The notes under the pieces: model-generated | The model's input: the letters and a program-made list of their open reading frames with translations, nothing else | Told to the model about the DNA's origin: nothing | Database searches by the model: none | Source of the DNA: Prolixibacteraceae bacterium | GTDB taxonomy: Bacteria > Bacteroidota > Bacteroidia > Bacteroidales > Prolixibacteraceae | Reading direction: 5' to 3' | DNA: 64,000 nt | Assembly: GCA_023229575.1 (NCBI GenBank) | Contig: JALNYZ010000003.1 | Location: 62,001 to 126,000, forward strand | Program-made: the position numbers and the translations under genes | Part shown: positions 59,801 through 64,000 of the stretch, in pieces | Position numbering within the stretch: position 1 is the stretch's first letter | Layout of the letters: each line of letters starts with the position of its first letter

Positions 59801-61153
59801 GGCAACACCTCTGATATGCCAGGTGTGTTGGCCAACGTAAGAAGTTGTAAGCGCCTTTATATAGCTGACGGTTGCAACATTGATAAGCGTTGCAGATCCA
59901 AGTCCTTCGTCAAATTGAATATCATAGGAGGTTGCACCTGGAATTGAAGTCCATGAAAAATTAAGGTTTGTCCCGTCATAAGCTGTTGAACCATTGGCCG
60001 GAGAGTTAAGTGGCGGTGCGGCAAGGGCTACGGTTAATGTCCTGATATTGCTCCAACCGCTCTCCCCTGCATCATTGGATGCAAGTACCTTCCATGTATG
60101 GTTGCCAAAAGTATTGAATGAACGTGAATAGGCGGTTCCTGTAACTGTAATCGGTGCATCATTGTCAAACTGTATCTGGTAGCTCGTGGCGGTGGCAACA
60201 TTATTCCACGTGAAATTCGTGTTTAAACCAAAGTTGACCGTTGCGCCATTCTGAGGATTATTGGTCGTTGGAACAGCTGGAATACCGACAACAGTATAAC
60301 TCCTGGATGCAGACCAGTTTCCGATTGAAAGGCCATTCTTTGCACGGACATGCCAGGAGTGGCTTCCAACAGCAGATGCATTGAGAAGAAGGTTCAGGGT
60401 TGTACCGGAAACATTGTTAAGGGAAGCATAGCCAAGTCCGGGATCAAGTTCAATATCGTATGAGGTTGCACCTCCAACGGGTGTCCAGGAGAAGTTTATG
60501 GTTGATCCGACGTATGCGGTGAATGTATTGGCAGGGGAAGTCAGGGAGGGAGTCCCCAGAACAACGGTCAAAGTCCTGGAACTGCTCCAGCCACTTTCTC
60601 CCGCAGGATTTGAGGCCAGAACTTTCCAGGTATGGCTTCCGAGTGAAGTAAAAGTTTTTGGATAAGTTGTACCTGCCACAACAATTGGAGCATCGTTATC
60701 AAATTGAATCTTGTAACCGGTGGCATTGGCAACAGCATTCCAGGTGAAGTTTGTTGCAGTATTGTAAGTTATGTTTGCGGCATTTGCCGGATTTGCGGTT
60801 GTTGGGACTCCCGGGACACCAATGACTGAGTAATTTTGAGAGATAGACCACAAGCCTGTTGCGGAGGCGTTTTTAGCCCTGACATGCCAGGTGTGCGGTC
60901 CGGCATTTGATGCAGCAAGTATCATGTCATAACCTGTACCAACTACATTTGTCATAAAAGCATAACCCGTACCGGTGTCAAATTCAACATCATAGGAAAT
61001 GGCATCAGTCACCGAAGTCCAGGAAAAACTGATCGTTGAACCAACATAATAAGTTGAACCATTGGCAGGAGCTGACAAGGAGGGGGTACCCAGCTGGGCA
61101 AATGTCATGGATGAAACCCCAAACAAAAGGAATAAAAGAAAATTTTTCTTCAT
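53867..61153 (-). CDS. Giant FN3-repeat adhesin with T9SS sorting domain
   Basis: 2428 residues. Signal peptide MKKNFLLFLLFGVSSMTFAQ. Then nine A/B pairs of FN3-like modules, about 175 residues each pair. A modules read like SFSWTSV..A.SYDVEFD...HTWHVRAKN, and B modules like FTWNAV..ATGYKIQFD...HTWKVLASN. Next come two choice-of-anchor-D/Ash-like modules (VDNTNTKIISLQNTGNAILK; VTNNGTASLGISVLSL) and five shorter repeats with TSDGG..VTARGLCWST...YATNSAGTSYGAD. The C-terminus is a T9SS type A domain (FYHIYPNPTHGNITIK, YRLIIL). A filamentous surface protein exported by T9SS, likely for adhesion or gliding. No catalytic domain is seen. Cotranscribed with porV. Confidence 0.88.
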   Translation of the reverse strand: MKKNFLLFLLFGVSSMTFAQLGTPSLSAPANGSTYYVGSTISFSWTSVTDAISYDVEFDTGTGYAFMTNVVGTGYDMILAASNAGPHTWHVRAKNASATGLWSISQNYSVIGVPGVPTTANPANAANITYNTATNFTWNAVANATGYKIQFDNDAPIVVAGTTYPKTFTSLGSHTWKVLASNPAGESGWSSSRTLTVVLGTPSLTSPANTFTAYVGSTINFSWTPVGGATSYDIELDPGLGYASLNNVSGTTLNLLLNASAVGSHSWHVRAKNGLSIGNWSASRSYTVVGIPAVPTTNNPQNGATVNFGLNTNFTWNNVATATSYQIQFDNDAPITVTGTAYSRSFNTFGNHTWKVLASNDAGESGWSNIRTLTVALAAPPLNSPANGSTAYDGTNLNFSWTSIPGATSYDIQFDEGLGSATLINVATVSYIKALTTSYVGQHTWHIRGVAGSTIGQWSQTRTFTVAGVPAIPINLNPATESTVTYEIAANFSWSTVQYATSYQIQFDSEAPLTVTNSSYSRTFNTLGNHSWKVKAINASGESGWSTVNNFAVVLGIPLLSSPANGNTFYVGETASFTWSSVAGAVSYDVEFDAGLGTVTQSNVAGISMNVTLVANQAGTHTWHVRAKNGAFTGAWSVTRTITIIGIPVVPTTTTPASGSSIFYDAATAFSWNAVPNATRYKIQFDSETPITVTGTSYTRTYSSFGSHIWKVLASNDAGDSGWSSSRTFTVTLGIPALSSPASGSIAYINTNLNFTWTSVAGATSYDIEFDTGLGSVSLSNVVVTSRQWALVAANVGNHTWRVRARNSNSAGQWTQTRTFTVAGIPAIPVTTNPPPEGTVPYNTPAFFAWNPVPNATSYLIQFDSEVPISVTGTNFPRTFSDLSAHTWKVKAVNPSGQSGWSTVKNFNVILGSPNLTSPANASIEYVGTTIEFSWTSVSGASSYDIEFDPGLGYAYLTNVSGTTFNLPLAAANVGPHTWHVRARLNTITGSWSGNRSFTVAGIPNVPVLISPANGSSVSSDQNVQFRWNSVPNATSYKIQFDSEAPIVVSGTAYARSFSTFGNHSWTVQASNDAGDSDWSTAFAFTVDLGIPILTSPSNASIYYVGSTINFSWTPVTGATSYDVEFDAGFGYVSLTNVSVPSLNMVLANINAGPHTWHVRAKNSTSVGAWSQSRTYQVFESPSAPVLIAPSDVSTIPFNTAFNFTWGQVASATGYQIQFDSETPINVSGTSYSRSFNTPGSHTWKVLATNAAGKSEWSNINTFTPALDVPTLSTPANDATFNVGATIGFSWTQVTGATSYDIEFDGGTANASLTNVAGTSMNLVTTIGGAGQHSWHVRARQNATTGTWSVSGTYTVYTITSVPVQVTPAENEPLPCNTSSDFTWNAVTGATAYKIQFDADLPVTVTGTSYSKSFSTTGLHTWKILASNSAGESAWSGARPFSVELGIPNLSSPVNAFTFFVGSAIVFSWTSTACANSYDIEIDAGTPNASVTNVIGTSLNLQTDGTSTGNHTWHVRAKLNATNGQWSATQTYSVLGLPAIPVLNSPANASTLYNESASVFTWNAVANASGYQIQFDAETPVTITGTTYTRTFTTAGNHTWKVLATNAAGNSDWSLARTFTFAFGSPIVQTRVLVVTPDDSWNYGTVTVDNTNTKIISLQNTGNAILKISSLTLSGSNSNQYNISDPLNTTFDIVPGGSVQVSIGFKPTSEGVKNASFVISSNADNGTPSKTISLNGTGTLLQTKTLAVSPDVLYDYGNVVLNGTADEIFTVTNNGTASLGISVLSLSGINVDQFVIIYPIIPSFTLAPGENQKITVRFKPTTTGTKTTNLVVTNNSDNTSPSKQITLNGNGTAVPVVIPPLISTGAVSGITSSSAIGGGDVSSDGGGIVTAKGLCWGTTVNPTVLDSKTSDGSGLGVFTSNLAGLSAGTLYHVRSYATNSAGTSYGADVQFTTPDFAFLTTIQVTSITSTTAVSGGNVTSDGGTTVTARGLCWSTLANPTVSDSKTSDGTGQGIFTSNLSGLSAGTSYHVRSYATNSAGTSYGADVPFTTLDLAAITTLPVTAITASTAVGGGNVTSDGGATVTARGLCWSTKFNPTITDSKTSDGTGTGVYASSLTGLAAGMTYHVRSYATNSVGTSYGADLPFVTPAPATVTTVSVVTTSSSAALGKGDITSDGGAQVIQKGFCWSLTTNPTISDAKTSNGTGTGSFSDLITGLNPGTSYNVRAYATNSAGTSYGANILFTTNALATVVTLSATASDNQSTTATGKGNVTSDGGTTVTEKGFCWGISANPTIGDARTTEGTGIGNFSDIITGLVPGTTYHVRAYAINAVGTSYGSDLSFITSVNNGVYNITDFYHIYPNPTHGNITIKSKEDIPVEMTIYTPEGNLLGESKLTNQITNMDLNLPKGVYLVVLKSDKATGSYRLIIL

Positions 61154-61638
61154 GGTTTTTTGGTGTTAGCAGCTTTGGCTACAAAAAACAAGTTATAAGC
61201 TAATCAGTCTTTCAAAAATAGCAATTTGAATCGAATTCCCTTACAAAACGGTATAAATCATTTGATTGATAGAAACCTGATCGAAATTGGAACGATTTTC
61301 TACGAAACAACGGGTAATCGGGCTAAATTATTCGGAAGAATAAAAACAAAAAATTCATAGTTTCCATTTTTCAATAGCGCTTCCTGAAGCGACAACCCTT
61401 TACATACTGAATGATAACAGTGATATTCAGCAAGTTAATTCGTGTGTAAGAAATTTTGGGAATAGTTTTATTTGAAACGAATGGTTGCAACATGAACAGT
61501 CTGCCGGATAAAACGTATAAAAATTACTTTATAAAATTAAATTGTTGTCAGTATGAAATCCGCATGGGCAAATTGTCACAAAAGAAGATATATACCTTGA
61601 GGATTCCATGCGACTTTTAATAAACAAATTAAATATGC
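61154..61638. other. 485-base gene-free region
   Basis: AT-rich, no coding signal on either strand and no clear hairpin. It should hold the leftward promoter of the adhesin gene; no exact -7 box was found at the expected distance. A stretch near 61586-61612 has a loose resemblance to 41178-41204. Confidence 0.5.
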
Positions 61639-62201
61639 ATGAAAACAACAGCTGTTTTGAATCAGTTTTTAAAACGATTTATCCGGATTGCATTTAATCT
61701 GATTATGCTGCTTATAGTTTCATCCGGTGGCTTTTCCCAGGGCAAGCAAGCCAATGACGAACTTATTCTTCCCGAGAGGTTTAAGAGTGTTGTGGTCGCC
61801 AACAATCTCGGACAGGGCAGGCATATTGCCTCCAATGCCACCAGAAAGATGGAAGCGGTGTCCCGAATATGTTCCCGCCGGTCAAGAAAAGTGATTGGGT
61901 AACGGGCGACAAAAACAGATTAATCAATGTACTGCTCAACGGACTTGTTGGCGACATTGAGGTTGGCGGGGATCCATACAGTCAGGTAATGCAAAACAAA
62001 ATAATCTGACAGACGATGAGATTGCCCAGATATTAACCTATATAAGACAGAATTTTAATAATGACGCGGGTCCCATTTTACCGGCTGAGGTAGCTATAAC
62101 TAGAGGCAAAGGGACAATCCCGTGATGCTTACTCCCTAAAGGAAGTGCGGTTTAAAGAACTTGTCAGAAATACTGAAAGAGATTCGATAACTTACTCATA
62201 A
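61639..62201 (+). pseudogene. Decayed sugar dehydrogenase/cytochrome c fusion gene
   Basis: The start is intact: a leader (IAFNLIMLLIVSSGGFSQ) and ELILPERFKSVVVANNLGQG, then RHIASNATRK, as in PQQ-type sorbosone dehydrogenases. The frame then jumps by one base at about 61860 to FPPVKKSDWVTGDKNRLINV, then LLNGLVGDIEVGGDPYSQVM. It stops at a TGA near 62010, and resumes in a third frame with NLTDDEIAQILTYIRQNFNN. These last parts are the end of a C-terminal cytochrome c domain. The propeller, its catalytic residues and the CxxCH haem site are deleted. At least one large deletion and two frameshifts are needed. A further frame runs to TAA 62199-62201. Confidence 0.75.
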
Positions 62202-62246
62202 TCAATGGAGGCACAGGTCAGTCAGCTATTGTATTAGTCTAAAAAC

Positions 62247-62276
62247 AAGGCAGTTACAAATTTTAGGAACTGCCTT
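62247..62276. terminator. Terminator-like hairpin, copy of the tRNA terminator
   Basis: AAGGCAGTTACAAATTTT shares 16 bases with the tRNA terminator at 47357 (AGGCAGTTACAAATTTT) and pairs through AAGGCAGTT/AACTGCCTT. Followed by GTTGTTTTGATCCAT, again like the tRNA terminator's tail TTTTGATACAT. Confidence 0.55.
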
Positions 62277-62649
62277 GTTGTTTTGATCCATGCATGATGC
62301 ATGGAAGGGAAATGCTATTTCACAGTCCCATGTTTTTCTTAATCGTTGTGAAGCAATGAATTCATAAGGCATGTTTTTACATAATATATGACTTTTTTAC
62401 AATATTTAATATATCGAAGTTAAACAAATTGAAAATAAATGTTTAATTTAGTCCAGCAATATTCCTAATCAAAATATTTAGTTGATCTCAATTACATAGG
62501 TATGAAAAGCTTTTAGTAACGAGTTTGATCTATTGTTATGCCCATTCGCCTATATCTAAACCGTTTTGTAACGAATTAAGGCAGGAATGTCCAATGGATT
62601 CAACAATATCAGCTAATCCAAACATGTCAATGCCAAATCATATTCAGTG
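62277..62649. other. 373-base gene-free region
   Basis: No coding signal. CCATGCAT-G-ATGCATGG (62288-62304) is a perfect 8-bp-arm palindrome. The remainder is AT-rich leader of the membrane fusion gene. Confidence 0.5.
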
Positions 62650-63963
62650 ATGCAAAATATCATAACTTACTTTATACTGATAATTATAATTCTTTCCGGA
62701 TGTAATGGAAAGAAAGTCAGTATTATCACTTATGACCTGAAACGAACTGACTACGTTGAGTCAATCGATGCAACCGGAGCGGTACAAGCGGTCAACAACT
62801 TTACGGTTATGTCGCCGAGGGTCAATGCATCAAGTATGACTGTGGCTTACCTGGCCAAAGAAGGTGCTCATGTAAAAAGGGGTGATACCGTTTGTATCCT
62901 GGAAGCGCCAGATCTCGTGTATGGTCTTGAAAACTTGAACATTGATCTCGAAAAGATGGAGGCGGACATGAAAAAACTTGTGGCCGATAATGCGATGGAG
63001 AAGGCCGTATTAAAAGCACAGGTTGAGACCAACAAAGCCCAGATAGCCATCAGTATGCTTGATTCAATACAGTTAAAATTTGTCCCTGCCGTCAAACAAG
63101 AGCTGATTTCCCTGGATATGGAAAGAGCACAAGTTGAGAAAAAAAAGCTTCAAAAGAAGGTTATTGCTCAGGCGAGAATAGATAATTCGGAGATCATGCA
63201 GTTGAAGTCCCGTTTAATGATGCAAAAAAACCGGATAAAAGTTTTTCAGGACCAGATTAATTCGCTCACCCTGGTTTCCCCTGGCGATGGAATTGTAATT
63301 CATTATGAGTCACCCTTGAGGATGTTTATGGGTAACGGGGTTGGAACCTTCGGGGGAAAGATAGAAGAAAAAAGCAGTGTCTTTAGTAATATGCCGGTAC
63401 TGCAATTCCCCGACATGAAGGAAATGCAGGTTTCGGTAGAGGTTCCGGAGGCTGAATACAAACGAATCCAAAATAATCAAAAGGTTTTGATCAGGGTTGA
63501 TGCCTCAGCCAACCTTAACACAACCGGAAAAATCAAAAGGAAATCCCTTGCAGGGAAAGTCCAGGCTGAGAAACCTACTGTCAAGAGCTATGAAGTGATT
63601 GTCAGTGTCGACAGTTGCCACCTTAAGATGCAACCCGGGTTGAGTGCCTCATGCCGTATCGTTGTCGATCAGGTGAAAGATACCATTGTCGTCCCTTCAG
63701 TCGCCATATTTAGAAAAGATAGTCTGAAAATTGTATATGTTGCAGGGAATGGGAAATTTACACCGGTTGTCATTGAAACCGGTCTCTCCAACAATTCAAA
63801 GAGCATCATTTCAAAAGGACTTTCAGGAAATGAGACCATCGCGCTGATGGAGCCTCCCTACGATCTTGTAACAAAAGTGGAGCAATTCAAGGCCAGTAAT
63901 AATAGCGGTTCAGTCATACAAAAACACGATTCAATTCAAATAAAATCGACCGTAAGGGAATAG
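62650..63963 (+). CDS. RND/HlyD-type periplasmic membrane fusion lipoprotein
   Basis: 437 residues from ATG 62650 (a GTG directly before would add one). Lipobox IILSGC, Cys18. Order of parts: first half of the lipoyl domain (VQAVNNFTVMSPRVNASSM, GAHVKRGDTVCILEAP), a long coiled-coil hairpin (residues ~90-205, DLEKMEADMKKLVADNAMEK and QVEKKKLQKKVIAQARI), then SLTLVSPGDGIVIHYESP. Beta-barrel and membrane-proximal domains follow (MQVSVEVPEAEYKRIQNNQK, LQPGLSASCRIVVDQ-like text, VVPSVAIFRKD). It links an inner-membrane RND or ABC exporter to an outer-membrane channel. The partner genes would lie beyond the right edge. No cargo is indicated. Confidence 0.85.
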   Translation: MQNIITYFILIIIILSGCNGKKVSIITYDLKRTDYVESIDATGAVQAVNNFTVMSPRVNASSMTVAYLAKEGAHVKRGDTVCILEAPDLVYGLENLNIDLEKMEADMKKLVADNAMEKAVLKAQVETNKAQIAISMLDSIQLKFVPAVKQELISLDMERAQVEKKKLQKKVIAQARIDNSEIMQLKSRLMMQKNRIKVFQDQINSLTLVSPGDGIVIHYESPLRMFMGNGVGTFGGKIEEKSSVFSNMPVLQFPDMKEMQVSVEVPEAEYKRIQNNQKVLIRVDASANLNTTGKIKRKSLAGKVQAEKPTVKSYEVIVSVDSCHLKMQPGLSASCRIVVDQVKDTIVVPSVAIFRKDSLKIVYVAGNGKFTPVVIETGLSNNSKSIISKGLSGNETIALMEPPYDLVTKVEQFKASNNSGSVIQKHDSIQIKSTVRE

Positions 63964-64000
63964 CCTTTCATTATAACGAACTGAAAAACATTTGTAAAAT

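Noticed and set aside
53867..61153. Periodic repeats in the giant gene considered as a CRISPR array
   Set aside because: The period is about 525 bp and the repeats encode protein modules in one open frame; no short repeat/spacer structure or cas gene is present.

Overview
This window comes from a member of the Bacteroidota. The evidence is a complete SusC/SusD-type polysaccharide utilisation locus, type IX secretion (T9SS) cargo and a PorV homologue, OmpA/TANFOR-like envelope proteins, and weak Shine-Dalgarno context with TAnnTTTG-type -7 boxes. The gene mix suggests a free-living member of the Bacteroidales/Marinilabiliales or a Cytophaga-like lineage, but genus cannot be fixed from the sequence.

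Layout. 1-3035: three envelope genes (a barrel end, a TANFOR-like protein, an OmpA-family protein). 3057-11000: a same-strand run of poorly known genes: a WG-repeat lipoprotein, two paralogous DUF3592-type membrane proteins, exported proteins, a calcineurin-type phosphatase and a DUF6508-like protein. Its make-up resembles an immunity or accessory island. 11118-29745: a starch/maltodextrin locus. Leftward run susC, susD, susE, a susF-like gene and a T9SS-exported GH13 amylase; rightward run lacI, an MFS sugar transporter, beta-phosphoglucomutase, a GH65 maltose phosphorylase and a SusA-like periplasmic GH13. Together they degrade starch outside the cell, import oligosaccharides via SusCD, trim them in the periplasm, and phosphorolyse maltose in the cytosol to glucose and beta-glucose-1-phosphate, which becomes glucose-6-phosphate. 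29845-40815: mixed housekeeping and single genes (DUF4143 ATPase, VOC protein, SnoaL-like protein, CPA2 antiporter, arabinose-isomerase-like protein, DUF3472 protein, papain-like protease, rlmN, a flavin reductase). 41320-44262: yidD and a znuABC-type metal importer preceded by GATAAT hexamers. 44411-47349: a large exported protein of unknown function, MTA phosphorylase and a CAU tRNA.

47466-50180 is an accessory stretch beside the tRNA. It holds an MNT/HepT toxin-antitoxin pair, a PIN toxin gene broken by one in-frame amber codon with its small partner, a decayed DUF4143 fragment behind three 23-bp-spaced iterons, and a small His-rich exported protein. Then come larA, a DUF1761 membrane protein, and a striking pair: a PorV-type T9SS shuttle next to a 2428-residue FN3-repeat adhesin with a T9SS C-terminal domain. 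A decayed sugar dehydrogenase/cytochrome c pseudogene and an RND-type membrane fusion lipoprotein finish the window.

Non-coding structure is rich: a perfect LacI-type operator palindrome, a ~23-bp element shared by both sugar-locus upstream regions, several tandem arrays with strict 7-bp period at gene 3' ends, REP-like palindrome clusters, and several gene remnants. The strongest leads are the shared locus element, the heptamer arrays, the PorV/adhesin pair and the DUF3592 island.
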